Shown here: positions 54,339-64,000 of the stretch, piece after piece
Layout of the letters: each line of letters begins with the position of its first letter
How positions within the stretch are numbered: position 1 is the stretch's first letter
Assembly (NCBI RefSeq): GCF_004761975.1
Contig: NZ_RQII01000048.1
Span: 17,723-81,722 of the forward strand
Source: Planococcus koreensis
GTDB taxonomy: Bacteria; Bacillota; Bacilli; Bacillales_A; Planococcaceae
Direction of reading: 5' to 3'
Length of the DNA: 64,000 nt
Notes under the pieces: model-generated
The model's database searches: none
What the model was told of the DNA's origin: nothing
Seen by the model: only the letters and a program-made list of their open reading frames with translations
Program-made: the position numbers and the translations under genes

Positions 54339-56042
54339 ATGAAACAAACAGCAACTTTTATCCCAACATTAAGAGAAACACCGGCTGATGCGGACGTAAA
54401 GTCCCATCAGCTATTATTGCGTGCAGGATTCATCCGCCAGAACACGAGCGGCATTTATTCGTTCCTGCCGCTGGGCAAACGCACATTGCAAAAAGTGGAG
54501 AATGTCATCCGTGAAGAAATGGAAGCTGTCAACAGTGTGGAAGTATTCCTTCCTGCCTTGCAGCAAGCAGAACTTTGGATGGAAACCGGCCGCTGGTATT
54601 CATATGGCGACGAGCTGATGAGGCTGACGGACCGCAACAACCGCGCATTTGCACTCGGCGCAACGCACGAAGAAGTCATCACGAGCCTTTTGCGCGACGA
54701 AATCAAATCTTATAAGAAATTGCCGTTGAATTTATTCCAGATCCAATCGAAATTCCGTGACGAAAAACGCCCACGCTTCGGTTTGCTGCGCGGCCGTGAA
54801 TTTTTGATGAAAGATGCTTATTCTTTCCATGCGACTACAGAAAGCTTAGACGACACATACAATGATATGATGCAGGCCTACACGAACATCTTTACGCGAT
54901 TGGGCTTGAATTTCCGTGCGGTAATTGCGGATTCAGGTGCAATCGGCGGAAAAGACAACCACGAGTTCATGGTGCTGTCTGACATCGGCGAAGACACGAT
55001 CGCTTATTCCGACCAGTCAAACTATGCAGCCAATATCGAAATGGCGGCAGTGAATGTCGAGTATCCAGTTTCAAACGAAGCCGAAAAAGAAATCGAAAAA
55101 GTGGCGACTCCAAACCAAAAGACAATTTCCGAGGTAGCTGACTATTTGAACGTATCTCCAGAGCAATGCATCAAGACCTTGGTTTTCAAAGCGGATGAGG
55201 ATTTCGTGATCGTCTTATCGCGTGGCGACCACGAAATCAATGACGTCAAAGTGAAGCATGCAACAGGCGCGAAAATAGTGGAAATGGCTACTCCTGAAGA
55301 AGTGTTGGAGCAATTGGGCTGTGAAATCGGATCTCTTGGTCCGGTGAAACTGAAATCGCCGATCCGCGTTTATGCGGACCATGCCGTCAAATCAATTGTT
55401 AATGGCGTAACTGGCGCGAACGAAGCCGGCTTCCATTTCATCAATGCGACACCAGAAAAAGATTTCTCAATCGATACGTTTGCCGACTTGCGCTTCATCC
55501 AAGAAGGAGACGCTTCGCCGGACGGTGAAGGAGTCATCAAATTCGCTAAAGGCATTGAAGTCGGCCACATCTTCAAGCTTGGCACAACTTATAGTGAGCC
55601 GATGAAAGCGACATTCCTGAACGACCAGGGCCGTGCAATGCCTTATATTATGGGATGCTACGGTATCGGCGTTTCCCGGGTAATGGCTGCAGTTGCTGAA
55701 CAATTCCAGGACGACAACGGCTTTACGTGGCCGGATGTGATTGCACCTTATGAAATTCATATTGTACCGGTTAACATGAAAGACGAAACTCAGCGCGAGC
55801 TGGGCGAAGACCTTTATAAATTATTGAAGTCGTACCGCTATGAAGTGTTGCTTGATGACCGCATTGAGCGCGTGGGCGTCAAATTCGCAGATGCGGATTT
55901 GATCGGTTTGCCTGTCCGCATTACAGTCGGGAAAAAGGCTTCAGAAGGCATTCTTGAAGTGAAATATCGCCGTACGGGAGAGACATTCGAGTGGAAACGC
56001 GAAGAATTGCTCGACCATTTGCAGCAATTCTTTAAGAAATAA
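54339..56042 (+). CDS. proS: Prolyl-tRNA synthetase
   Basis: Charges tRNA-Pro. Class II synthetase of the bacterial type: motif 1 near [17 protein letters not shown], motif 2 [17 protein letters not shown], an inserted editing domain (about residues 225-390, with the [14 protein letters not shown] region) and motif 3 [12 protein letters not shown], then an anticodon-binding domain. ATG 54339 follows GAGGTG and gives 567 residues; GTG 54327 is in frame but lacks a site. No T-box leader is present in the short upstream gap. Confidence 0.96.
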   Translation: MKQTATFIPTLRETPADADVKSHQLLLRAGFIRQNTSGIYSFLPLGKRTLQKVENVIREEMEAVNSVEVFLPALQQAELWMETGRWYSYGDELMRLTDRNNRAFALGATHEEVITSLLRDEIKSYKKLPLNLFQIQSKFRDEKRPRFGLLRGREFLMKDAYSFHATTESLDDTYNDMMQAYTNIFTRLGLNFRAVIADSGAIGGKDNHEFMVLSDIGEDTIAYSDQSNYAANIEMAAVNVEYPVSNEAEKEIEKVATPNQKTISEVADYLNVSPEQCIKTLVFKADEDFVIVLSRGDHEINDVKVKHATGAKIVEMATPEEVLEQLGCEIGSLGPVKLKSPIRVYADHAVKSIVNGVTGANEAGFHFINATPEKDFSIDTFADLRFIQEGDASPDGEGVIKFAKGIEVGHIFKLGTTYSEPMKATFLNDQGRAMPYIMGCYGIGVSRVMAAVAEQFQDDNGFTWPDVIAPYEIHIVPVNMKDETQRELGEDLYKLLKSYRYEVLLDDRIERVGVKFADADLIGLPVRITVGKKASEGILEVKYRRTGETFEWKREELLDHLQQFFKK

Positions 56043-56061
56043 GCGGATAATCTGATATGAT

Positions 56062-56098
56062 TAAAGGAAAGTACAACTTGTACTTTCCTTTATTTTTT
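56062..56098 (+). terminator. Terminator after proS
   Basis: TAAAGGAAAGTACA pairs with TGTACTTTCCTTTA around ACT, followed by TTTTTT. Confidence 0.95.
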
Positions 56099-56130
56099 CA
56101 ATTTATAATACTGTTACAAAGGGGATAGTT

Positions 56131-59100
56131 ATGACAAATCAGCAAGATCCAAAGATGCGGTTTAATCTGCTTCTTCAGCATCTCGATTTAACAGACGATG
56201 TGCATATGCCTTATTTCGAAGCGGCAGAACTGACTCGGATGACAGTCCATAAAAAAGAACGGACTTGGCGTTTTATGATTAAAGTAAAACAGACCTTGCC
56301 CTTGAAATTATATTTATTGTTGAAAGAACGGCTTTACGCGAATTTCTCTTCTATTGCGACAGTCCAATTGCAAATTGAAAGCGACGCGGCTTCGGCCGAT
56401 GAAAACTTGGTTATGGAATATTGGAAATACGTCGTGGAAGAGTTTTCGGATATGGCACCCCCATTGCGGGAACAGCTTATTAAACAAGCGCCGGAATGGA
56501 ATGGCCAGAAGCTGATGGTCAAATGCAGCCGCGAGCATGAAATGATGGCGCTGAAATCCAAATACAGCGATAAACTCGCAGCAGCATACCAGCAATTCGG
56601 CTTTTCACGGCTTGTTGTGGACTTCCATCTTTCTGAAGAAAATAACGAAGCGCAGGCGGCCCATGAAGCCTTCATGCAGGAACGTTTAGCGGAAGAGGAA
56701 GAAATGGCGAAGAAAGCTGTAGCCGATATGAAAAAACGCGATACCGACCGCAAAGAAAACGGCGGCCATTCCGGTCCATTCCAAATGGGAGTCAATATCA
56801 AACCGGATGAGCCGATTGCCGAGATCAAGTCCATTGTCGACGAAGAACGCCGGATTACGATTGAAGGTTTTGTATTCGATGTGGAAGTGCGCGAACTGCG
56901 AAGCGGCCGGTCCTTGTTAACAGTGAAAATCACCGATTACACTGATTCGATTCTGGTGAAAATGTTCTCGCGTGACAAAGAAGATGCTGAACTGATGGCA
57001 AATGTCCAAAAAGGCATGTGGCTAAAAGCGCGCGGGTCAATCCAAACGGACACCTTTGTGCGCGATTTGGTCATGATGGCTCAGGATATGGTGGAAATCA
57101 ATCCTGTAAGGCGTTTGGACACAGCAACTGACAAACGGTCCGAGCTGCATCTGCATACACCAATGAGTGCGATGGATGCGGTGTCTTCTGTGGACTCGCT
57201 TGTCGCTCAAGCGGCGAAATGGGGCCACCCGGCTATCGCCATCACGGACCATGCCGGTGTGCAATCATTCCCGGATGCCTATGCGGCCAGCAAAAAACAT
57301 GGCATCAAGGCCATCTTCGGTTTGGAAGCGAACCTCGTCGATGATGGAGTGCCAATCGCATACGAAGAGCGCCATGCCTTGCTTGAAGAAGAAACATTCG
57401 TCGTATTCGATTTGGAGACCACGGGGCTGTCTGCTGTTTACGACACAATCATCGAACTTGCAGCTGTGAAGATCAAAGGCGGCAACATCATCGATAAGTT
57501 CGAAAGCTTTGCAAATCCACACCATGAACTATCAGCGACTACGATCGATTTGACTGGCATTACCGACGATATGGTGAAAAACGCGCCGGAAGTCGAAGAA
57601 GTCATCCGCAAATACCACGAATGGGCAGGGGACCACATCATGGTTGCGCATAATGCAGCTTTTGATATGGGCTTCCTGTACGTCTGCTATAAAAAATACG
57701 GCATCGACAAAAAGCACGCGACGATCGATACGTTGGAACTTGCGCGTATGCTTCATCCAGAACTGAAAAGTCATCGCCTCAATACATTGGCGAAGAAATT
57801 CGGCATCGAGTTGACCCAGCATCACCGGGCAATCTACGATACCGAGGCGACGTCTTATCTTTTGACGCATTTATTGAAAGAAGCGCACCAGAAAGGCATT
57901 CTTTACCATGATCAGTTGAATGATTATGTCGGCAGCAACGACGCTTACAAACGCGCAAGACCGACGCATTGCACACTGCTTGCCCAGAATGACGAAGGCT
58001 TGAAAAATCTGTTCAAGCTAGTTTCTGCATCGCATATCGATTATTTCTATCGCGTGCCGCGCATCCCGCGTTCATTGCTGCAGCGCCACCGCAAAGGGCT
58101 GCTGGTCGGCTCAGGCTGTGATAAAGGCGAAGTTTTCGAAGCAGTTATGCAAAAGTCGATGGAAGAAGTTGAACAAACAGCTAAATTTTATGATTATCTC
58201 GAAGTCCATCCAAAAGAAGTTTATTCCCATTTAATCGAACGAGAATTGATCCGAGATGAATGGAACTTAGAAGATGTCATCCGCAAATTGGTGAAAGTCA
58301 GCCGCAAATTGGAAATCCCGTTGGTGGCGACAGGGAATGTCCATTACTTGGATGAAACAGATGCCATTTTCCGCCAGGTATTGATCGGTTCACAAGGCGG
58401 GGCGAATCCGTTGAACCGCCACAAACTGCCGAAAGTCCATTTCCGCACCACCAATGAAATGCTCGAAGCGTTCGACTTTTTAGGCGAAGAAACAGCTTAT
58501 GAACTTGTCGTAGCGAATTCGAATAAGATTGCGGATATGATCGACACGGTCAAACCGATCAAAGATGAATTGTATACGCCGAAAATTGAAGGCGCAGACG
58601 AGGAAGTCAGGGAATTGAGTTATTCCATGGCCCATCAGATTTACGGTCCGACGCTTCCGGAAATTGTTGAAGCACGCATCGAAAAAGAACTGAAGTCCAT
58701 TATCGGCCACGGTTTCGCGGTCATTTATTTGATCTCCCATAAGCTGGTTAAGCGGTCTTTGGATGACGGCTATTTGGTAGGCTCCCGGGGGTCGGTTGGT
58801 TCATCGTTGGTTGCAACACTCACCGAAATCACGGAAGTCAATCCGCTGCCGCCGCATTACATCTGCCGGAAATGCAAAGCATCCGAGTTTTTTGATGATG
58901 GTTCTGTCGGCTCCGGTTTTGATTTGCCTGATAAGGATTGTCCGGATTGCGGGATTCCGTTCCAAAAAGAAGGCCAGGATATTCCGTTTGAAACGTTCCT
59001 TGGTTTTAAAGGGGATAAAGTTCCCGATATTGATTTGAACTTCAGTGGGGATTACCAATCCCGTGCCCATAATTACACGAAAGAATTATTCGGCGAAGAC

Positions 59101-60444
59101 AATGTATTCCGTGCGGGGACAATCGGTACAGTTGCCGAGAAAACTGCTTACGGCTATGTCCGGGGCTACGCCAACGACCGGGAGATGACGCTTCGCGGAG
59201 CGGAAATCGACCGTTTGGTGCAAGGCTGTTCAGGCGTCAAACGAAGCACTGGCCAGCATCCCGGCGGCATTATCGTTGTACCTGATTACATGGACATCTA
59301 CGACTTCTCGCCAATCCAATTCCCGGCAGACGCCCAGGATTCAGAATGGAAAACGACGCATTTCGACTTCCATTCGATCCATGATAATCTGTTGAAACTG
59401 GATATTCTCGGACACGATGATCCGACGGTCATCCGGATGTTGCAGGATTTGTCGGGAATCGATCCGAAAACAATCCCGACCGACGATCCGGAAGTCATGA
59501 AAATCTTTTCCGGCGTCGATTCACTGGGCGTCTCTGAAAAACAGATCGGCTGTAAAACAGGAACTTATGGCATCCCGGAATTCGGGACGCGTTTTGTGCG
59601 CCAGATGCTTGAAGAAACAAAGCCGACGACGTTCTCGGAACTGGTCCAGATTTCCGGATTGTCCCACGGCACTGACGTATGGTTGAGCAATGCCCAGGAA
59701 CTGATCCAAAATGGCACATGCCAGCTGTCGGATGTTATCGGCTGCCGGGATGATATCATGGTCTACTTGATTTATCAGGGACTTGAATCTTCATTGGCAT
59801 TTAAAATAATGGAGTCCGTACGAAAAGGGAAAGGCCTTACGCCTGAAATGGAAGAAGCGATGAAAAAAGAAGGGGTTCCGAATTGGTACATTGAATCGTG
59901 CAAAAAGATCAAGTACATGTTCCCGAAAGCCCACGCTGCAGCCTATGTATTAATGGCTGTCCGCATCGCTTATTTCAAAGTGCATTTCCCGATTCTGTAT
60001 TACGCAGCATATTTCACGGTGCGTGCTGAGGATTTCGATGTCAATGCAATGGCAAAAGGTTCCTCGTCGATCCGCGCCAAATTGGATGAACTCAATTCCA
60101 AAGGGCTGGAAGCTTCAACAAAAGAAAAGAACTTAATGACGGTCATGGAATTGGCGTTGGAAATGGTGGAGCGCGGCTTTACATTCCAAAAGGTCGATTT
60201 GTATAAATCGTCCGCTGACGAGTTTATCATCGAAGGCACCAGCCTGATTCCTCCGTTCAATGCTATTCCTGGCCTTGGGACGAACGCAGCGAAATCGATT
60301 GTTGCTGCGCGCGGACTCGGGACGTTCTTGTCGAAGGAAGATCTTCAGCAGCGCGGACGCGTTTCAAAGACGATCATCGAATACATGGATGACCATGGCT
60401 GCCTTGAAGGAATGCCGGACGCCAATCAGCTGTCCCTCTTCTAG
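56131..60444 (+). CDS. polC: DNA polymerase III PolC-type alpha subunit
   Basis: Main replicative polymerase of Firmicutes. In order: N-terminal domain, an OB-fold (about residues 235-320), a PHP domain split by the 3'-5' exonuclease (D427 and E429 in FDLETTGLS; later HNAAFDMGF), then the polymerase core with a zinc-type cluster CRKCKASEF ... CPDCG, the palm motif [26 protein letters not shown] and the fingers region [14 protein letters not shown]. It ends [13 protein letters not shown]; the QLSLF end is the beta-clamp-binding motif. 1437 residues, no frame break. Confidence 0.97.
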   Translation: MTNQQDPKMRFNLLLQHLDLTDDVHMPYFEAAELTRMTVHKKERTWRFMIKVKQTLPLKLYLLLKERLYANFSSIATVQLQIESDAASADENLVMEYWKYVVEEFSDMAPPLREQLIKQAPEWNGQKLMVKCSREHEMMALKSKYSDKLAAAYQQFGFSRLVVDFHLSEENNEAQAAHEAFMQERLAEEEEMAKKAVADMKKRDTDRKENGGHSGPFQMGVNIKPDEPIAEIKSIVDEERRITIEGFVFDVEVRELRSGRSLLTVKITDYTDSILVKMFSRDKEDAELMANVQKGMWLKARGSIQTDTFVRDLVMMAQDMVEINPVRRLDTATDKRSELHLHTPMSAMDAVSSVDSLVAQAAKWGHPAIAITDHAGVQSFPDAYAASKKHGIKAIFGLEANLVDDGVPIAYEERHALLEEETFVVFDLETTGLSAVYDTIIELAAVKIKGGNIIDKFESFANPHHELSATTIDLTGITDDMVKNAPEVEEVIRKYHEWAGDHIMVAHNAAFDMGFLYVCYKKYGIDKKHATIDTLELARMLHPELKSHRLNTLAKKFGIELTQHHRAIYDTEATSYLLTHLLKEAHQKGILYHDQLNDYVGSNDAYKRARPTHCTLLAQNDEGLKNLFKLVSASHIDYFYRVPRIPRSLLQRHRKGLLVGSGCDKGEVFEAVMQKSMEEVEQTAKFYDYLEVHPKEVYSHLIERELIRDEWNLEDVIRKLVKVSRKLEIPLVATGNVHYLDETDAIFRQVLIGSQGGANPLNRHKLPKVHFRTTNEMLEAFDFLGEETAYELVVANSNKIADMIDTVKPIKDELYTPKIEGADEEVRELSYSMAHQIYGPTLPEIVEARIEKELKSIIGHGFAVIYLISHKLVKRSLDDGYLVGSRGSVGSSLVATLTEITEVNPLPPHYICRKCKASEFFDDGSVGSGFDLPDKDCPDCGIPFQKEGQDIPFETFLGFKGDKVPDIDLNFSGDYQSRAHNYTKELFGEDNVFRAGTIGTVAEKTAYGYVRGYANDREMTLRGAEIDRLVQGCSGVKRSTGQHPGGIIVVPDYMDIYDFSPIQFPADAQDSEWKTTHFDFHSIHDNLLKLDILGHDDPTVIRMLQDLSGIDPKTIPTDDPEVMKIFSGVDSLGVSEKQIGCKTGTYGIPEFGTRFVRQMLEETKPTTFSELVQISGLSHGTDVWLSNAQELIQNGTCQLSDVIGCRDDIMVYLIYQGLESSLAFKIMESVRKGKGLTPEMEEAMKKEGVPNWYIESCKKIKYMFPKAHAAAYVLMAVRIAYFKVHFPILYYAAYFTVRAEDFDVNAMAKGSSSIRAKLDELNSKGLEASTKEKNLMTVMELALEMVERGFTFQKVDLYKSSADEFIIEGTSLIPPFNAIPGLGTNAAKSIVAARGLGTFLSKEDLQQRGRVSKTIIEYMDDHGCLEGMPDANQLSLF

Positions 60445-60448
60445 CAGG

Positions 60449-60477
60449 TTGCACAGCACCAGGCTTTATGGTATTAT
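60449..60477 (+). promoter_or_regulatory. Promoter of rimP-nusA-rnpM-rplGB-infB
   Basis: TTGCAC at 60449-60454 and TATTAT at 60472-60477 are exactly 17 bases apart. The start point near 60484 leaves a leader of about 85 bases containing a terminator-like hairpin. Confidence 0.6.
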
Positions 60478-60508
60478 TGTAGTAACATTTATGAATAGCT
60501 CTGTCACG

Positions 60509-60540
60509 AAAGAGTGGGTTCTCCCGCTCTTTTCTGTTGT
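60509..60540 (+). terminator. Terminator-like hairpin in the rimP leader (possible attenuator)
   Basis: AAAGAGTGGG pairs with CCCGCTCTTT around TTCT (one G-T pair), followed by TCTGTTGTT, a U-tract broken by C and G. It lies after the predicted promoter and before rimP. It could end polC transcripts, or act as a regulated leader terminator. Confidence 0.65.
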
Positions 60541-60568
60541 TATGGCATAAAATTGTCGGGAGGCATGT

Positions 60569-61054
60569 ATGAGTAAAATTACTGAACAAATCGAACAAAT
60601 CGCAATGCCCATCACCGAAGAATTGAACCTTGAACTTGTTGATGTGGAGTTTGTCAAAGAAGGGCGCAATTATTTCCTTCGCGTGTATGTGGATAATCCA
60701 GCAGCACCGATCGACATTGAACAATGTGCATTAGTGAGTGAAAAGCTTAGCGAAATTTTAGATGAGCTTGATCCGATCGAACAGAATTATTTCCTTGAAG
60801 TTTCTTCGCCAGGCGCTGAACGCCCGTTGAAAAAAGAAAAGGACTTTGAAAAGGCGATCGGCAAGCTTGTTTACATCAAAACCTATGAGCAAATCGATGG
60901 TGCAAAGGAATTCGAAGGCTATTTGCAGTCGTTTACTGAAGATGAAGTACAAATTGAAATCAAAATCAAAACACGCAGAAAAACAGCCACTTTCGACCGC
61001 AAGAAAATTGCAGTCATCCGTTTGGCCATTGATTTTTCTGTAAAACCTGATTGA
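60569..61054 (+). CDS. rimP: Ribosome maturation factor RimP
   Basis: Needed for early 30S assembly. The 161-residue protein has [25 protein letters not shown] in pieces and the [17 protein letters not shown] segment, both family signatures, then a C-terminal SH3-like domain. First gene of the nusA operon. GGGAGG precedes ATG. Confidence 0.96.
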   Translation: MSKITEQIEQIAMPITEELNLELVDVEFVKEGRNYFLRVYVDNPAAPIDIEQCALVSEKLSEILDELDPIEQNYFLEVSSPGAERPLKKEKDFEKAIGKLVYIKTYEQIDGAKEFEGYLQSFTEDEVQIEIKIKTRRKTATFDRKKIAVIRLAIDFSVKPD

Positions 61055-61076
61055 AGAACGTGGGAGTGATAAAATA

Positions 61077-62204
61077 ATGGGTAACGAGTTATTAGATGCA
61101 TTGGATGCATTGGAAAAGCAAAAAGGTATTTCTAGGGATGTATTGATTGAAGCGATCGAAGCTGCTTTGGTCACTGCGTATAAACGCAATTTCAACCAAG
61201 CACAGAATGTGCGCGTTGACTTGAATTTGGGTACTGGCACAATGCTAGTTTATTCCCGCAAAGATGTAGTCGAAGAAGTGGAAAATGAGTTCCTGCATAT
61301 CTCACTTGAAGACGCTAAAGCGATTAACCCAGCTTACGAGCTAGGCGATATTGTCGAAGAAGAAGTGACGCCGCGCAATTTCGGGCGAATTGCTGCTCAG
61401 ACGGCTAAGCAAGTTGTGACACAGCGTGTACGCGAAGCGGAACGCGGCTTGATTTTCGAAGAGTTCGTCGATCGTGCGGACGACATCGTCAATGGCATCG
61501 TGGAACGCATGGATGCACGCAATCTGTATGTCGGCTTGGGCAAAGTGGAAGCGGTACTGCCGCAGACTGAGCAAATGCCGAACGAATCTTACCAGCCGCA
61601 TGACCGCATCAAAGTTTATATTACGAAAGTTGAGCGCACGACGCGCGGACCGCAAGTTTTTGTGTCGCGGACACATCCGGGATTATTGCGCCGGCTTTTT
61701 GAAAATGAAGTTCCTGAAATCTATGAAGGAATTGTTGAAATCAAATCGATTGCACGCGAAGCAGGAGACCGTTCGAAGATTTCTGTTGTGGCACACCGGG
61801 ATGACATCGATCCAGTTGGATCATGCGTCGGAGCGAAAGGTGCTCGAGTACAGACAATCGTCAACGAGTTAAGCGGCGAAAAAATCGATATCGTTGAGTG
61901 GTCTGAAGAACCAGTGATTTTTGTGGCAAATGCATTGAGCCCTTCTAAAGTTCTCGATGTCCAAGTCAATGATGACGAAAAATCGACGACTGTTGTCGTA
62001 CCGGATTACCAATTGTCATTGGCAATCGGCAAACGGGGCCAGAATGCACGCTTAGCAGCGAAGTTGACTGGCTGGAAAATCGATATCAAGAGTGAGACGG
62101 ATGCGCGTGAAATGGGCATCTACCCTAACGAAAACGCATCGATTGTAAAAGTCGAGTCTGATGAAGATCTTGAAGATTTCGATTTTTACGGTGAAAAAGA
62201 ATAA
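61077..62204 (+). CDS. nusA: Transcription termination/antitermination factor NusA
   Basis: RNA polymerase-bound factor that promotes pausing and hairpin-dependent termination. N-terminal polymerase-binding domain ([19 protein letters not shown]), S1 domain (about residues 135-200, [20 protein letters not shown]), then two KH domains ([20 protein letters not shown] and [21 protein letters not shown] in part). 375 residues, the short Gram-positive form without the acidic repeats of E. coli. Confidence 0.97.
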   Translation: MGNELLDALDALEKQKGISRDVLIEAIEAALVTAYKRNFNQAQNVRVDLNLGTGTMLVYSRKDVVEEVENEFLHISLEDAKAINPAYELGDIVEEEVTPRNFGRIAAQTAKQVVTQRVREAERGLIFEEFVDRADDIVNGIVERMDARNLYVGLGKVEAVLPQTEQMPNESYQPHDRIKVYITKVERTTRGPQVFVSRTHPGLLRRLFENEVPEIYEGIVEIKSIAREAGDRSKISVVAHRDDIDPVGSCVGAKGARVQTIVNELSGEKIDIVEWSEEPVIFVANALSPSKVLDVQVNDDEKSTTVVVPDYQLSLAIGKRGQNARLAAKLTGWKIDIKSETDAREMGIYPNENASIVKVESDEDLEDFDFYGEKE

Positions 62205-62224
62205 TCAGGAAAAGGTGATGTCCG

Positions 62225-62506
62225 TTGGCTCTGCAAAAGAAAATTCCATTACGGAAGTGTGTGGCTACAGGCGAGATGCATCCTAAAAAAGAAATGATCC
62301 GAATTGTGCGCAACAAAGAAGGCGAAGTTTTCGTCGACTTGACCGGCAAGAAATCGGGTCGCGGCGCCTATGTTTCAAAGTCGGAATCGGCTATTGAAAT
62401 TGCACGCAAAAAGAAAGTATTGGACAATCAGCTGGAAACGAAAGTGCCTGCTGAAATTTACGACGAATTGATTCGCGTTGTCCAAAGAGAGCAGTTGAAG
62501 CAATAG
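62225..62506 (+). CDS. rnpM: RnpM (YlxR), RNase P modulator
   Basis: A 93-residue basic protein of the DUF448 family: PLRKCVATGEMHPKKEMIRIV then KSGRGAYVSKSESAI, the RNA-binding face. In B. subtilis YlxR binds RNase P RNA and modulates its activity. TTG 62225 follows AAAAGGTGATG. It overlaps rplGB by one base. Confidence 0.94.
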   Translation: MALQKKIPLRKCVATGEMHPKKEMIRIVRNKEGEVFVDLTGKKSGRGAYVSKSESAIEIARKKKVLDNQLETKVPAEIYDELIRVVQREQLKQ

Positions 62507-62823
62507 TGAATAAAGATAAAATCCTACAATTACTGGGATTGGCTACCCGCGCTCGCATGACGATAACCGGGGAAGAAATGACAGTAAATGAAGTGCGCAA
62601 AGGAAATGTGGAATTGGTCCTCTTGTCCGAAGACGCTTCAAAAAATACAAACAAAAAATTGCATGATAAATGCAAATCTTATAATGTCGACCTCGAGGTA
62701 TTCGGAACGCGTTTCGAATTGGGGCATGCAATCGGCAAGGCAGAGCGCGTAACCGTAGCGATAACTGATGCTGGTTTTGCGAAGAAAATCAAGAACTTGA
62801 TCGATGAAAATAACCGGGGGTGA
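62506..62823 (+). CDS. rplGB: L7Ae/L30e-family kink-turn RNA-binding protein (YlxQ)
   Basis: A 105-residue L7Ae-like protein: [25 protein letters not shown] and [21 protein letters not shown], with the NTxKK-type RNA contact. Its cellular target is not established. GTG 62506 overlaps the rnpM stop (TAGTG); the next gene infB starts four bases after the stop. Confidence 0.92.
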   Translation: MNKDKILQLLGLATRARMTITGEEMTVNEVRKGNVELVLLSEDASKNTNKKLHDKCKSYNVDLEVFGTRFELGHAIGKAERVTVAITDAGFAKKIKNLIDENNRG

Positions 62824-62827
62824 GCAG

Positions 62828-64000
62828 ATGACCAAAATTCGAGTACACGAGTACGCTAAAAAAGTAGATAAGCCAAGCAAAGAAATCATTCAGCAGTTAT
62901 CTAAGCTGAATATTGAGGTTGCCAACCATATGGCAACATTGGAAGACAATGCTGTAACAAAATTGGACGGCATTTATAAAAATTCTGCACAAGGGCAGCG
63001 TCCACAAACACAAAGCCGTCCGCAAACTGGCGGGCAATCACGCCCACAAGGCCAAACTCAATCACGTCCGCAAAGCGGCGGACAATCACGTCCGCAGGGC
63101 CAAAGCCAGTCACGTCCACAAAGCGGCGGGCAATCACGTCCGCAAGGCCAAGGCCAGTCACGTCCGCAAAGCGGTGGGCAATCACGTCCACAAGGACAAG
63201 GCCAATCACGTCCACAAACTGGTGGACAAGGAGGCCAGAGCCGCTCTTCTGCAGCTCCGGCAAAAGGCTCCAACTTTACACCGAAAGCGGCTAAACCGAC
63301 AGCAGGCCCGGGACAACGCAATAACCGTCCAGGCGGCGGCGGTCCAGGGCGCGGCGGACAAAACCGCAACCGCAAAGGCAAAAATCAGCAGCAGCAGCCG
63401 GTAAACCCACTGCCGCCGATGCCGAAAAGAGAAAAAGAATTGCCAGCTAAAATTACGTTCAGCGAGTCATTGACTGTTGGCGAATTGGCGAAAAAATTAG
63501 GGCGCGAGCCGTCTGAAATCATCAAAAAATTATTCATGCTCGGCGTAATGGCTACCATTAACCAAGAGTTGATAAAGATGCAATCGAATTGATCTGTGCT
63601 GAGTATGAAGTGGAAGTTGAAGAAGAAATCTTGGTTGATAAATCCGACCTTGAAGTTTACTTCGAGCCTGAAGACGAAGCGCTTCAACAAGAGCGTCCAC
63701 CAGTTGTTACAATCATGGGACACGTTGACCATGGTAAAACAACTTTGCTGGATTCGATCCGCAACACGAAAGTGACTGCAGGCGAAGCTGGTGGAATCAC
63801 GCAGCATATCGGCGCATACCAGGTTGTTGACAATGGCAAAAAAATCACGTTCCTTGATACTCCTGGACACGCAGCGTTTACAACTATGCGCGCACGCGGA
63901 GCAAAAGTGACGGATATTGCCATTATCGTCGTAGCTGCTGATGACGGCGTTATGCCTCAGACAGTAGAAGCGATCAACCATGCGAAAGCTGCAGAAGTTC
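62828..64000 (+). CDS. infB: Translation initiation factor IF-2, with a single-base deletion and cut by the window edge
   Basis: Initiation GTPase that places fMet-tRNA. N-terminal IF2N motif [20 protein letters not shown], then a low-complexity repeat region, a basic glycine-rich linker and a second IF2N-like domain ([20 protein letters not shown]). The frame is lost at 63571/63572, where one G is missing (GAGTTG-ATAAAG should read CAAGAGTTGGATAAA); the first frame stops at 63592. The next frame resumes as [17 protein letters not shown] and gives the G domain: [22 protein letters not shown] and DTPGHAAF. infB is essential, so the break is likely an error. ATG 62828 follows GGGGGTGAG. Confidence 0.92.
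63014..63229 (+). repeat. infB: 48-bp tandem repeat in infB, about 4.5 copies
   Basis: Residues 63-134 are four copies of a 16-residue unit [16 protein letters not shown] (variants T for S, and TQ/SQ for GQ) plus a half copy. The DNA copies are nearly identical. The unit itself is two related 8-mers, SRPQ-S/T-GGQ and SRPQGQ-x-Q. Confidence 0.9.

Noticed and set aside
63014..63229. CRISPR-like regular repeats
   Set aside because: The repeats are contiguous, in frame and coding within infB, with no spacers.

Overview
The window is a core-genome segment of a low-to-mid GC Gram-positive bacterium of the order Bacillales, most likely a non-spore-forming Planococcaceae (Planococcus/Planomicrobium-like). 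The gene order is the conserved Bacillus block from rqcH (yloA) to infB: remA-gmk-rpoZ-coaBC-priA-def-fmt-rsmB-prpC-prkC-rsgA-rpe-thiN, rpmB (reversed), yloU-fakA, sdaAB-sdaAA-recG, fapR-plsX-fabD-fabG-acpP, rnc-smc-ftsY-ylxM-ffh, rpsP-khpA-rimM-trmD-rplS, lepB-rbgA-rnhB, sucC-sucD, dprA-topA-trmFO-xerC-hslV-hslU-codY, rpsB-tsf-pyrH-frr, uppS-cdsA-dxr-rseP-proS-polC, and rimP-nusA-rnpM-rplGB-infB. The family assignment rests on protein similarity recalled from memory and on synteny, not on a database search.

Compared with the Bacillus subtilis order as I recall it, several genes are missing at their usual places: yloB/yloC between rqcH and remA, spoVM between thiN and rpmB, ylqD before rimM, ylqG/ylqH after rnhB, and the whole fla/che operon between codY and rpsB. 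A signal peptidase I gene lies between rplS and rbgA. Nearly every gene is on the + strand; only the partial rqcH at the left edge and rpmB are reversed.

Functionally the window covers translation (ribosomal proteins, EF-Ts, RRF, IF2, deformylase, formyltransferase, tRNA/rRNA modification), ribosome assembly GTPases (RsgA, RbgA), protein targeting (SRP Ffh/FtsY, signal peptidase), fatty-acid and phospholipid initiation under FapR, chromosome maintenance (SMC, PolC, PriA, RecG, TopA, RNase HII), envelope lipid precursors (UppS, CdsA, Dxr), signalling (PrkC/PrpC, CodY, RseP) and the last steps of pantothenate-to-CoA synthesis.

Five genes (gmk, priA, ffh, dprA, infB) are each broken by a single-base indel, every time in or beside a homopolymer run and with perfect family similarity resuming in the next frame. 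Four or more of these are normally essential, so uncorrected sequencing or consensus error is the best explanation.

Non-coding interest is confined to intergenic regions: a FapR operator beside the fapR promoter, a promoter whose -10 sits in the loop of the trmFO terminator, an attenuator-like hairpin in the rimP-nusA leader, a candidate L19 leader, a 10-bp tandem repeat before codY, and three patches of palindromic repeat DNA (thiN-rpmB, rplS-lepB, dprA-topA). I saw no phage, transposase, CRISPR array, tRNA or rRNA, and no convincing new multi-gene system.
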